A stretch of 64,000 nt of DNA. Source: Campylorhamphus procurvoides (lineage: Eukaryota > Chordata > Aves > Passeriformes > Dendrocolaptidae). The stretch covers positions 189,221 to 253,220 of the forward strand of contig WBMV01006647.1 of NCBI GenBank assembly GCA_013396655.1. The letters run 5' to 3'. Below the pieces are notes generated by a model that made no database searches, had not been told where the DNA came from, and worked only from the letters and a program-made list of their open reading frames with translations. Positions 35,691 through 47,226 of this stretch are shown here, piece by piece (position 1 is the stretch's first letter; the number at the start of each line of letters is the position of its first letter). A program made the translations under genes and the position numbers.

Positions 35691-37869
35691 TGGAAAAGGT
35701 CCTTGTGTAATAATTTAGTGACTTAAACAATGAATGAACTTAAACCCACATTTTTCCATGAGGAATATTTGGACCTCTCTGCTTGTTTCCCTTGGTGCTT
35801 TCCTTAGTGTTTTCTGAGTGGCAGACCACTCATAGTAGGTGAGATCCTTTCCCTCATAACAAATTGTTTCTTTTGGCTGGGCTGGTTATGAAATTTAGGG
35901 CTGTTCCTTCACAATCCCAGATTTTATTCTTTCCTCACTGGCACTGTAAGTTTTCATTAAAAACAACTCAAAGCCAGGTCTATATATAGTAAGAGTTAAG
36001 GACAATTATAGAGTGAAATTGGGTTAATTCAACATGCAGAGTTTCTTTCAGGTGGTTCTAACCTTTGGCTGTTCTCACAGTCAAGAACAGCTCAGTACCA
36101 GAGGACCCCATGAAAATGTTTCCTGGTATTATGAAACATCTGTTTAGAGAAAAAGACAGAAATATGACATTTTTATTTAGATGAAGATCCTTTTGTAAAG
36201 ATGTTCTCGATTGCTTAATGGAAAAATTGGGATGAAAGCGAGAATATTTAAATTTTTCCACTGACTATCAAATACAAAATGGCCTTAAAACTGAATAAAA
36301 AATAATTGAAAAGTTATGTCCTTATGTACACTGGCTAAGAAGAGAAAATTAAATCAGTTTTGGAGATCAGATTTTTGGGTTTCAGTCTTTGACTTTCTTA
36401 TTTTAGTCACTCACAGGTTTTAATGTTGAGTGAAACTCAAAGGCTGTGCCACAAAGTGCAAAATAAATGCCGTGGCCAGTTTGGCTTTGCCATTTTAGCT
36501 GTGCATGTTGAGGGCTCAGTGGGCAGAACATTTTATTACCTGGTCTATCTACACGTCCAACAAGGAAAATGATGTGCAACTGCAGTACTGGGATAACAGA
36601 TGTGCTGGTTTGCAGGGATTTCACATCTAGAGTGCAAAAATTAATTAACCCATTTCTTATGTTTTCCTCATAAACCAGCAGAGTAAAGCCCAGGTAGGAC
36701 AAATCTATCCAGAGTTGCTAAAGATCTCCATCCAGCCTGAGATCTCATGGAGAGTCTGCTGGGCCTTTCAAGTGTGCAGAGAAAGTTGCCAGCCCAGACT
36801 TTATTCAGCATTTCTGCTCCTCTGGAAAAGTTTGGGAAAGGCTCACGAGAAGGCAGTTGTATCCATGAAATGCAGCCTGGCAGTAAAAGCCTGTTTTGAA
36901 GTACACTACATGGTTTCTGAATAAATATTTCTTTAATGCATGTAATTACCGGATCAGCAGAATAAATGTGGTCATGTCCTTGTAATTAATACATTGTCAA
37001 AAGTTCATTTAAGTATAATAATTTCACAGCAGAAATGCTGCCTATGTAGTTTGTGCGATAATTCGTTAAATTAAGGGCAATAAATATAAAATTATTGGTA
37101 GATATATATTTTTAAAGTTCTTATTCATTTCAACTCACCAGCTAGTACTCTTAAAAAGATTTTTTTCCATATAAAAGAAAAGACACTAAAAATGAAAGTG
37201 CTGCGCTGATGTTTTTTGTCTTTTTGCTAGAGGAATTTTCAAGCAGCATCACTTAGTAGTGCAGCTGCAGTTGGCAAATATTTAGTTAAGAATTGTGTAA
37301 TCAAGTTGGCAAAGGCTTGAGGATCCAGTGAGGAATGCAAGGAGAAGGATGCCTGTTTATCCAGTGTAGAGAAGCAAAATGTTTATCCCTGGATTTCGGG
37401 TCGTATTCCCTCCATTCAGCCCAGAGCCAATGACAGGCCTGGGTTAAAAGTTCCATCTGTACAGAGTTCTTAGCCATGGCAGGAGTGTTGTTCTTGATGT
37501 TCCGAGCTTATTTAGAATAATTCTTCTGAAAATGAGTTCTGATTCTTCACTGCCAATCCCAGAGTGGGGATTTTTGTTTGGTGACTTGTTTTGCTGTGAC
37601 CAGGGAAGCAGAGTCTGTGGAGCAGTGATGTGACTGTGAATATTGGGGGTGGACATGGCCAGGCTACCTTGAAGTATCAGTTTGTTCTCACCAGTGTGTG
37701 GGTTAGTGAACTGTATAGTTCAGAGACATATATATACATATTTCTGCAGGTTTTATGCTGGTGTGCTCTGCCACAAAGCTTGTCAAGGAGGTGGTGACCC
37801 ATTGCCATGTGTTGAACAGCTTTACTGGGTCAGTCACAGCATTTCTCATGTGGCACTGCAACTACTTCA
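35691..37869. other. Unique AT-rich sequence, no established gene
   Basis: No repeat recognised. A minus-strand exon-like segment at 36415-36587 is described in the findings. 36900-37200 is very AT-rich. Confidence 0.4.
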
Positions 37870-38085
37870 GTCTGTGGATTATATCAGGAAGGATTTCTTC
37901 ATGGGAAGGGTGGTCAGGCATTGGAAGGGGCTGCCCAGGGAGGTGGAGGAGTCACCATCCCTGGGGGTGTTCAAGGAATCCCTGGATGTGGCATTTGATA
38001 AGGTGATAAACAGTCAAAGATTGGACCCAATGATCATTGGACCAATGATCTTGGAGGTTTTTCTAACATAAATGATTCTGTGATT
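37870..38085 (+). pseudogene. CR1 LINE with ORF2 C-terminal remnant
   Basis: One forward frame still reads [19 protein letters not shown] and then [15 protein letters not shown], the recognisable C-terminal end of CR1 ORF2, in frame for about 45 codons. The element ends in 'ggaggtttttctaacataaa' and 'tgattctgtgatttt'. A short internal duplication is present at 38020-38050. Confidence 0.92.
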
Positions 38086-38319
38086 TTATTCTCAAAGCCT
38101 GGTCAGAGATGAGGGTCTCACTTGACCTCACATATGACAGTGGTAAAACCAGAACTGGAATTCAACTCCCCAGTTTCTAAATTTGTGCTTAGTTGATTCT
38201 ATTCTGTGATTCAGGACTGCAGGAGAAGGGAGGTGGAAGGTGAGGGCTGTGATCATCTCCCTTGGCTCAGCACTCGGTGTGGGGCAGGAGGATGGGGGAC
38301 ATTGAACACAACTTGGAAC

Positions 38320-38520
38320 TGTGAAGTTCCTCACTTCACACAAGGAGAGACTCTTTCCCCACGAGTGTGCCTGAGCAGGGCAGTGGATTGTCCAGAGATG
38401 TTGTGCCATTGCCATCCTTGGAGCTTTTCAGGGCACGAGTGGATCAAGTGCTCAGTAACCAGGTTGGACTCCAGAACCGACCCGGCCATGGCAAAGACCT
38501 CCCAAATTTTTTCAGTGATC
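38320..38520 (+). mobile_element. CR1 LINE fragment of another subfamily
   Basis: 'gtccagagatgttgtgccat', 'tgccatccttggagcttttc', 'agtggatcaagtgctcagta' and 'accaggttggactccagaac' follow the CR1 end of the type with 'ttgtggagtctccatccttgg'. The tail is decayed. It lies directly after another CR1 in the same orientation but is a separate copy, because the same ORF2 end region recurs. Confidence 0.75.
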
Positions 38521-39561
38521 CCACAGATGTGAGGAAATACTGAGAAAAAAAAATCCAAACCCCTACAACTGAGCCACACTCTGTCAGCTCTGAGTTCCAC
38601 CCTAAGAGTAAATTACAATATGTAATGAGAATCCAGAGTGATCCCTGACATGTGTCAGCTCCAGCACAAATTCGCTCCAGTGAGATATAAATGTCACTTG
38701 ACCTCAAAAACAGGTCAGGAAGCACGTCCAGCATCTTGTAATTAAGCTAAAAGATTCATTGACAAACAATTGTTCAAGTGGTGGATTTAGAGGGTTACAA
38801 GAAACCATAAAAAATGTGGTGATGCTGCAGGGAAATTGGCTCCAATGGGTCTATTTTATATCTTGGCATTGAGACATTGTGTGCAGTAAGAGTAAAGCAA
38901 TGCTGCTCATAAACAGAGGAACATTAATTATATACATTTAATTTTATGTAACATCACACTGGTGGAAAACATAAGAAAAGTCATGTATTGTAAATGTCAT
39001 CTTTTTTTTTTCCTGAAGGGATTTTCCATTATTATTTTATGATGATAAAATAAGGTGTACTGATGTATTCTCAAAATAATTTTTATATTTACTTTTACGT
39101 ATTTCCATAATATTGAGTCAATAAAGATATAGGGAAATCTATGAACTATAATGAATTTTATTTACATTTTTATTATAGCACTAACTTCACATCAGTTCCC
39201 TTCAAGTGTACAGTCGAAAAAAAAATGTGCAAATCATCTCTTTTTAGCAAAACTACCCAAAACATCTCAATCATTTTTGTAATGAAATTTTTATTGCAGT
39301 GTTTGGAAATATTTACATCAGCAAGAAAAAAATGTTCATCCAAAAAGGCCATATTCTGGGAGAATAAGGGGAAATGGAGTAACATAAGGGAAATATTGCA
39401 CTGTGAGAACAGGTCCTTGACTGTGGACTTCCTCTGGAAAGTAGTGGTGTCTGTACAGTGAGAACGTGCCTCAGCATAGAGAGAAGTTCCAGAACTTCTC
39501 CAGCTCAGGATCATCAGATGAATCTCTTTGAAGTTGTGCTTCAGATTTGTCAGGAGTGTAT
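38521..39561. other. AT-rich unique sequence
   Basis: No gene or repeat recognised. 38900-39130 is very AT-rich. An acceptor-like site at 39299 followed by an open frame is listed in the findings. Confidence 0.4.
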
Positions 39562-39795
39562 GAAATAGTTTGGGTTGGAAGACACCTTAAAACCCATCTC
39601 ATCCCACCCCTTGACATGGGCAGGGACACCTTCAACCAGCCCAGGTTGCTTCAGCTTGGCCTTGGACACTCCCAGGGATCCAGGGGCAGCCACAGCTTCT
39701 CTGCCCAACCTGTGCCAGGGCCTGCCCACCCTCCCAGCCAGAAATTCCTTCCTAACAACCTAAACCTGCCCTCTTTTAGTTTCACGCCAATAAAC
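39562..39795 (-). mobile_element. CR1 LINE 3' fragment
   Basis: Runs from 'aaatagtttgggttggaaga' through 'catgggcagggacaccttc', 'ccttggacactcccaggg' and 'cagccacagcttctctgccc' to 'ccctcccagccagaaattcc' and 'ctaacaacctaaacctgccc'. It forms an inverted pair with the copy at 40640-40838. Confidence 0.95.
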
Positions 39796-40639
39796 ATTGT
39801 CTAAGTGTAGACTGAAAAAACCCTCCCCAAGATGCTTCAAGAACTGGTCACTGTCAGAACAAGTCGACTGTGCCTTCACAAGGGCTTTTAACTAAATTTC
39901 TGATGTAAAGAGCATTTTGTTGCCTGAGAGAAATTCTGAGAGTGGACAGCAGTCAGCTGGCACGAAACTTTTGGGACTCGATGCTCCAGAGCAATCAATG
40001 CAGTGATTGTGTGTTGGAACCTGGGAGGGAGAAGGTGTTTCTGGCAGCGAGGACTGGAAGGTCTCAGCCACCTCTAAACCTGTGTCACTTTATTTGGACA
40101 CGTTGGTGGCACATCTGATGGCGTTTGTTCAGGGCAGCCATCTGGATATAGAGCACGAGGATATAGTGCACCATATTGCACTCCCAATAACATTTTAAAT
40201 TGTTTGCAATCTCAATAAACTTTTAACTTCTGAAACATGCACGGGAGGCAGCTCCTTTCTTCCGTTGGAGGGAACATCAGATTCACGTAGTGGCTGAACA
40301 TTCCCATTTCCAAAAGCTGCAAAGTTGACAGCCAAAAATAAAAAAGCAGGCCAAGAGCAGCAAAAGCTCGTGGAAACCTCTGTTTGCTCATTTCCAATCC
40401 TGTTTTAGTTGTTTTACCACTACAGCTTGGGCCTGGCCCTCTGGATTGGCCACTGGGACATGCAAGGTGTAGACCTCATGGATTTTTTCCACAGGAGGAG
40501 ATAACACAAGTTCCTTTTGGTGATAGGAGTGTGCAGAAGTGTCTCCAACCAACAGCTGCCTCAAGTAATGAGAAAATACATAACTTTTTTTTATTTTTGT
40601 TTTTTCTTTTGCTGTGCACTGTCCACTCAGTGGGTTTTT
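39796..40639. other. Spacer between inverted CR1 copies
   Basis: Unique sequence of about 840 bases. Two aataaa-type words are present near 39790 and 40215, but no transcript unit is evident. Confidence 0.4.
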
Positions 40640-40838
40640 CACTCTTAGGGTGGGCAGGCCCTGGCACAGGGTGGGCAGAGGAGCTGTGGCTGCCCCTGTA
40701 TCCCTGGGAGTGTCCAATTCCAGGCTGGATGGGGCTTGGAGCAACCTGGGGTGGTGGAAGGTGTCCCTGCCCATGGCAGGGGGTGGAATAAGATGAGTTT
40801 TAAGGTCCCTTCCAACCTAAACCATTCCATGATTCTCT
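40640..40838 (+). mobile_element. CR1 LINE 3' fragment
   Basis: Begins near 'aggccctggcacagggtggg', continues with 'agaggagctgtggctgcccc', 'gtgtccctgcccatggcagg' and 'aaggtcccttccaacctaaa', and ends in ccattccatgattctctag. It belongs to the same subfamily as the copies at 39562 and 8011. Confidence 0.95.
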
Positions 40839-43800
40839 AGATGGAGGAGCATTGCTTGTTCTGGTTTGGCAGGGCAGCTTTTGGGAAAGCAACAGAAGTG
40901 ATGGAAGAGCTTTTTATTTCACCTGTTGAATCCTTCTCTTCCTCTCCCTCTCCTCTTCCATTTCCTGTGTCCTTTGCTGTTCTGTGGCTGCACTAGTGAC
41001 ATCCCCCAGTGCTCTGTGACTACCCAGGACAAGGGCACTACACCTTTATTACATACTGGAAACCGGTGACTGTTCTTCCAGTCCTCCATATAAATTCAGT
41101 GCTGATTGAGTCTGGATTCATATCAACTTTTTCCCAAACCCAAGCCACTTCCCTGATGTGGATTTTGTGGATCTCCTATTGCACCAAGGATCTGCACTGC
41201 ATGGACACTCCTACAATACAACACACTGGACTGCTACTACACCCTGTGCTACTCAGGGTAGTAGCAATGAGCTGCCCCCTTCTTTCCCATATCCTGCCTT
41301 TGGCAGGGTGTTTGAGTGCCAAGCCATCATTTTTTAGGACACAATTCCATCAATACGAGGTGCCAGCTACTCCTGTCAAGGCATTGATATATGTCATTAA
41401 CACAAGGGAAATAAATTCCAACTCGTACGTTGTATTTCACACACTGAGTTTTATCTTGACCTCCTAAGGTGAGAGACAGATGTTTTCCATTGGCAACGCT
41501 TTGGTTATTTGTTTGTTTGTGTCAAGTGCACATCTGAAACCCACCTATATAAAACTGGAAGATGAGCAGCATTTTAAGTGAAACCAGGGAAAAATATGCA
41601 GGCTTTGAGAGACAAAAGGGGGAAAAAACCTGCAGCAAGCACCAGGATATGGGAGTGAATAAGCATAATAGATCAGAATAAGGCCCTAAATCAATTTTAT
41701 TTTCACAGTTCTGGCATCATAAAAAGTGGGTGGCAGTAAACCAATTATTATGCAACTTAATGAACTAATTAGGAAAATCAGAGCAATAATGGTACTGGTA
41801 CTGACTGATCTGAATATAAAAAGTAGAATTAAGTTCTCAGTATTGAATTTTTCAATACAAAGGATTATATAATAACTTTTACAGCATTTTGAGTTTGGGA
41901 AGGAGGGGATTGCATCTGTAGTTGCTGTGGCTACCCAAGTGGTCTGCTCTTTCATGGGCTGAACTCACTGTGTTTGTACACTTACATACTGGTGTAAAAA
42001 CAAGGCCCAGCTCATTAAAGCCTCATTTGCATTAATGTGCCCCTAAATACTATTAAAACACTGGTCTTTGCTGTCAGTAGGTGCTCAAATCCCTCCAGCA
42101 CAGGGTTGGGTGGCCAAAACCTCATGCCCTGGGTTTGCTGCATAAACCCAAGCACTGGTTTAAGCTTTGCTGGGAGTGGGATTTGCACCCAAGTGAGTGC
42201 ACAGGAGCAGAAGAAAAGAATCACAAAGGCACAGCTTCTCTCCCTCAGAACTGGGGCTCATGCTATGCTTGAGACTGTTCAAAACCCCTCACACAATGTC
42301 GTGTGTGTTGCCACAAGTTATAAATATGTTGGTATGAGAGCAGTAGTTCCCATTTTAGGTCGGAGATTATGTATGAGCATTTCAAGGCATTCAATAGTTT
42401 GTTGATTTTCTTTCTTCCCAAAGTTTCTGGCTGTGCACATGTTGATAATATGATGTGTGATTATGGGCCTAAACCTTTTCTCTCTAGCATCAATGACAAG
42501 GCTCCTTTCGCCTTCGGTGGTGAAGTTGAAATGAACCCTCATAAATCTCTCCATCATTTCCTTGCCATTGTCAAAAGTTCTATAGTGTTTTCATTGACTC
42601 ATAATAGATTTGTGTATCACACAGTTATAAAATAGGGGTTCTTTACTATTTTCCATATGATTCAGTGTCTGCTTTATCCATGATTTGGCAAAGCTGTAAA
42701 ATTTATACCTAGCACGTGTTGATTTTTTGAATGGTGTTTATGATATTCGAGTATGGAATTGTTGCTGGAGAATGAAAATTGCTCTCGTTCATTGGGTCCT
42801 ACATAAATCAGGGCAGTTTCTGCCTTGAAATATAAGCTTTGTGTCCTGTGTGTGTGCACCCAAAGAGAGGTCTTGGCTGTACCAGTATCCAAGGAATTGT
42901 GCTGTTCCAGATGCCATCCCTGTATTTTTCCAGGTGGGAAGCTGTCTGGGCCACCAGTGTTTCATCCCAAAGCAAAGGTGAGAGCCATTCCTTAAAGCAC
43001 AAGCAAGAAGAGAAATAATTTCTGCTTTCCACCATAAAAACAATCAATGGGCAGGGCTTTGTTTATTTTCCTGGTGGAAAAGTCACTGTCAGAGCATCTT
43101 TAAAACAAATGGGCAGATGGGAGGGGCAAATGGCCTTAAAGCAAGTGTATCACATCCAATACTTTTTATAAAAGAGAAGGAGTCCAGGCCAGCACGTTAA
43201 AAATGAACATTTCCAATACAATTTGTCACCCATGCATAAATCTTGCTGACATTTTCAGTCACTTTAATAGCCTTCCCATTTTATAAATCAGTATGAACTT
43301 GCACAGTTGCAAAAAGTGTGTATTTTGAACATCTCATTTGCATACTTTACCAAAAGCCAATGAGGCAGTGGAAGCAACACTGGTGATCATAATAAGTGTT
43401 TGGGAAAAGGCAGAAAGATCACTAATGGTTTGCCTTTAGGGATTTCTGTACTCCATAGGGGACGAAAATGAGAAATATTTTTCAAACAGCAGGGGTAAAG
43501 GTTTTAAAACTAGAAACACATGGAGTGATAAAAATGTTAGTGCCACAGGGCGCATAGCAGGAAAAATTTACAATGTAAAAACTGTAATTTCAGCATTAGG
43601 AAGTAATAATCGTGTTTCATCATTGTTATTAAAGCATGACCCTTAAAGTCACATAAATTAGATATAACTTTCTAGAGAAGTGTATTAATCTTCAGTGGAA
43701 AATATTAGGAAAGTTTATTATCATATGAAGATCAGAAGAAACTGGGTTTTATTAAAAAAAATGGAGTTAAACTTGTGGGGGTTTTAATTTATTTATTTAT

Positions 43801-44194
43801 TTTAATAACTCTCTAGCGTTTCGAAACAGCAGATAGACTTGTGTTTACTCAGTGCAGGATGCAATGACCAGCTTTGCTCTGAAAACCAATGAGTTGGATG
43901 AGAAGAAACCCACCACAACAATTAAAGAATGAACCGAGGAAATCCAGGAAGTTCTGCTCATAGGCATCAATAATTTATATTTTGGTCAACATGGTTTTGC
44001 TATGGTGTTGATGCCAAATGGATCCAAATGATTAATGATGAATGTTAGAAAAAAATAGAAATAAAATTGTAGCCTAAAGTACACCAGGAATATCCACTGG
44101 GAGATTTGAAATAGGACCAGTTGTTTGAGATGTGCAATTAGTGACTGAAGGAGTTTCCATCCTTTCTATAATAGAGAGGATTATATATAATATA

Positions 44195-44218
44195 AATAGT
44201 ATATATATATATATACAG
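44195..44218. repeat. TA dinucleotide microsatellite
   Basis: About nine uninterrupted TA units preceded by irregular ata/tat sequence. Confidence 0.9.
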
Positions 44219-46545
44219 TGGAATTTTATGAGGAATTCAGTATTTCTTGTTCAACAAGGACACTTCACCTGCCAGAGCTTTTGGGTAAATTTGGATTTGC
44301 AGAAATTGAATGCCAAACTAGATCTGGGGGTGTGTGAGCCCCCCACATTGTGCAGTGTGGTGGGGATGGACCTGCTGGACCTGCTCAGTGGATTCATCCA
44401 GGATGAACATGATTTCTGTTGCCTTCCTGCCTCCAAAATCCCAAAGATTTCCTGAAGATCCAGCAATTTTTGCTGTAATTCACAGGAGCTGCCCAGGTGA
44501 TAACCAGAATGAGCCTGATCTCTGCATTTCTCTACCTTTATAGTTCTACCTTAAATTTTTTATAGTTTTATCTTGAATTTTTTTTAAAAAATGGACCACT
44601 AACACGTTGAAGTGGAACAGTGTGTAAAAGAACCTGGCTGTACAAGTACACCTGTAAAAGTGCACCAGGCTGGGTGTACTTTTAATTAAAATGCAGTTTT
44701 GATAAGGAATGGAATAACTTTATGTTATCAATAAAGACTTTTGATTTCCTCAAGGCAAACAAGCACTCACCTGCTAGGGTTTGTGATGCTGGCTGTGTTT
44801 GGGACACCAAGGATGTGTCTCCAAGAGGAGGATTTAGCCAGTTTTTCACTCCTCAGTCCCTAGAGAGAAACCATCATAACAGAAATGGTCCCTCCTCTGT
44901 CCCCCCATGTCTTGCCCTCACTGTTGGGTTTCAAACCTTGATTTCCTCTGCCTCCTCCACTCTTTCCTCTTCCTTCACCCCCATTTGCTCAGCTGCAAGA
45001 GGGCCAGACCCACAGCTCCTTTGGAAGAGCAGGAAGCCCCTTTGCCAGCTTGGCTTGGTGGGCAGTCAAGTCTCCAGAGGAGCAGCAAAACCCCCCCCAA
45101 GAGCTCCCCACGCACAAGGAGGGTGTCATTGTTCTCTCTCCTTCCAGCTGGGTTCTGATGTGGAAATGTTGTTTTTTCTGCCCCTTTCTGCCAGTCCTTC
45201 AGGCAGTTTCTGATGCTCAGGCACAGCCAAAGATTAGGCATTTTGCTTCTCTGTGCTATGGGAACTAACAAGACAATCTTACCCAAATGTGAATAATTTC
45301 CCATTTTTTTTCAGGGTGTTTTTCCTGTTTGCATCAGACAGAATTGGAAGATTTCAGTCACTAACCTCGGTGGCAGAAATTGTTGTTTTCCAAAGCAGAA
45401 AATTTCAGTTTTTTGTTTTGTTTTGTAAAAAATGACTTCTATCTACGACCAAAAGTTTATTTTATGAGTGAGTATTTGCTAAAGATGAGCTACTGTAAAG
45501 GCACTGTTGGAAAAAGGTCAGTCCATACAGTGTTAGAGACTAAAGCTTTTGATTTTAGTAAGAGCCGCCTTTATCTGGGATTTTGTCTCTGCAGAATTAT
45601 TTTTATTATCTTGTTTTATTAATTTATTTTATTATTATCTGCTCTACCTATTGAACCTCCTGTACATGTGGAAATTTCTGCCGTGTAATGGACTGAGGTC
45701 AAAAGCCAATATTTTTTAATTGTCAACTAAAAATTGTCAAGTTTTTACACCAGAATTGTAACTAGAAATTATAGTCAAACTGCTAAACCAGTGATTAAAT
45801 TCAGCTTTGTTGATCAGGAGCCTTTTTTATGTTTTCTAAATATAAACTACATCAATGAAACTTGCAAAGAGTTCTCCACACAACACATAAGGTTTAAACT
45901 GGTTTCTGAATTATTTATAATACATAATTCAAAGTAATTCTGTACCTTTTGGGTGTTGTCCCAAAGAATTTTCAAACTTTTCCTCTGGCAATTGAGTAAC
46001 CTTTGTAAAAACATTAACTCAGGTGTCAGTTTGGTAAAAATGAGTCAATTTGTTTGTATTTATTCAATTTATTTACTATTTATATAACCTGTACCCTGGA
46101 CTTTGTTCTGTAGTGGTTATGGTTTTCAGGAACTCAAAGCTCTAAAGTCAAATCTAATATTTAAAACTTGAGCCGCTTAAGTGAATAATTTGAGGTTGCA
46201 CCATTTGGAAAGTGCTAGAAGAAAATTGGGAGAATGATGATAAAGCTGTAGGATCAGCTATAGGAAATATATGTTGGGGTGCAACAAAAGGAGGAGAGAC
46301 ACGGTGGAAGAAAATTAGAGGAGATTATCAAAAATCAGACTTATAACTTATGTTATGAATTATCTTTTCAACAACAAGTAGTTAAGAAAAATTTAGTTTA
46401 ATAAGTCTCTCTCCAGAGGACAAATCTTCAAAAAAACAAGAAAAATTTAGAAGATCTTTTTTAAACCCTTTCTGGGTTTGTGACATCAAAGTAGCAAATA
46501 GAGATGGGCAGAAGCTGATGGATGTTTTCCTTCCTGATTCTTCAG

Positions 46546-46576
46546 AGGTGGAATAATGATGGAATTGTCCAGCAAG
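46546..46576 (+). other. Candidate 31-bp micro-exon
   Basis: A 31-base segment lies between an excellent acceptor, with a pyrimidine-rich tract ending gattcttcag at 46545, and an excellent donor, AAG followed by GTAAGA at 46577. Two of three frames are open, reading RWNNDGIVQQ or GGIMMELSSK. Micro-exons of this size occur in neuronal genes, but 31 bases would shift frame unless paired with suitable neighbours. No partner exon is visible, so it could be non-coding or chance. Confidence 0.25.
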
Positions 46577-46730
46577 GTAAGACCTAGGCCAGACAAACAG
46601 GTATGAGAACCATGAAAGTCTTTAATTTGAGATGTGATGACATTTTAATACCTGAACCCTGGTTTGGTGTGCTAGAAGTTGCAATATTCAGACTGTACCT
46701 GCTTTAGGTGTTCTCTGAGCTGGTGCTTTG

Positions 46731-47035
46731 AGTAGAATCTCAGGATATGCTGAGCTGGGAGGGACCCACAAAGGTCATCCAGTCCAACCCTCAGCCTGCA
46801 CAGCCCCATCCCCAAGGGTCACCCCCTGTGCCCCAGAGCATCATCCAAACCCTCCTGCAGCTCTGGCAGCCTTGGGGCTGTGCCCACTGCCCTGGGGAGC
46901 CTGGGCAGTGCCCACCACCCTCTGGGGGAAGGACCTTTCCCTGAGATCCCACCTGAGCCTGCCCTGACACAGCTCCAGCCCTTCCCTGGGTGCTGTCCCT
47001 GTCCCCACAGAGCAGAGATCAGTGCCTGCCTCTCC
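46731..47035 (-). mobile_element. CR1 LINE 3' fragment of another subfamily
   Basis: The left end 'gagctgggagggacccaca' and 'ggtcatccagtccaaccctc' is the reverse-complement tail of the CR1 subfamily with 'gagctgggagggaccc'. The rest ('ctggggagcctgggcagtgc', 'accaccctctgggggaagga', 'gacacagctccagcccttcc') follows the CR1 order. About 300 bases are kept. Confidence 0.9.
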
Positions 47036-47115
47036 TATGAGAAGAGGAATACACTCAAGGCACATTTGGATGCCACACTTTGAATGAGAGTGTTAAAGGG
47101 GAGGAAGGCTTAAAT

Positions 47116-47226
47116 GAGAAATAAAGAGGAGGAGGAGGAGAAAATGGAAAGGAATAAGAAAAGAGGGGAGAAATTAAAAAGAAAATGGGGAGAAAAGGGA
47201 GAGAAAAGAAAAAAGGAGGAAAATAA
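47116..47226. repeat. 110-base purine tract
   Basis: The plus strand is almost entirely G and A with a handful of T. Lysine- and glutamate-rich open frames here are artefacts. Such tracts can adopt triplex structures, which is not shown here. Confidence 0.85.

Larger units (their letters stand above)
40839..46730. other. 5.9-kb CR1-free unique interval
   Basis: Largely AT-rich. 44720-45250 is GC-richer with an open frame of 163 codons at 44722-45213 (+) that resembles no family. A TA run lies at 44195-44218. Octamer motifs are near 42025 and 43335. A strong acceptor-like site at 45314 lacks a convincing donor. The micro-exon candidate at 46546 is listed separately. Confidence 0.4.

Noticed and set aside
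41009..41467. 152-codon ORF ending at a good AAG/GTGAGA donor
   Set aside because: The frame stops just before the donor, and the alternative frame has a nearby stop with no acceptor.
42060..42240. tRNA-derived SINE, because 'gtgggatttgcaccc' resembles a B box
   Set aside because: No A box at proper spacing and no repeated 3' tail.
44722..45213. 163-codon ORF, the longest outside recognised repeats
   Set aside because: Low-complexity Ser/Pro/Leu content in a GC-rich patch, overlapping open frames on other strands, no recognised domain.
45315..45435. Segment after a very strong acceptor at 45314
   Set aside because: No acceptable donor before the stop; T-rich tracts produce such acceptors frequently.
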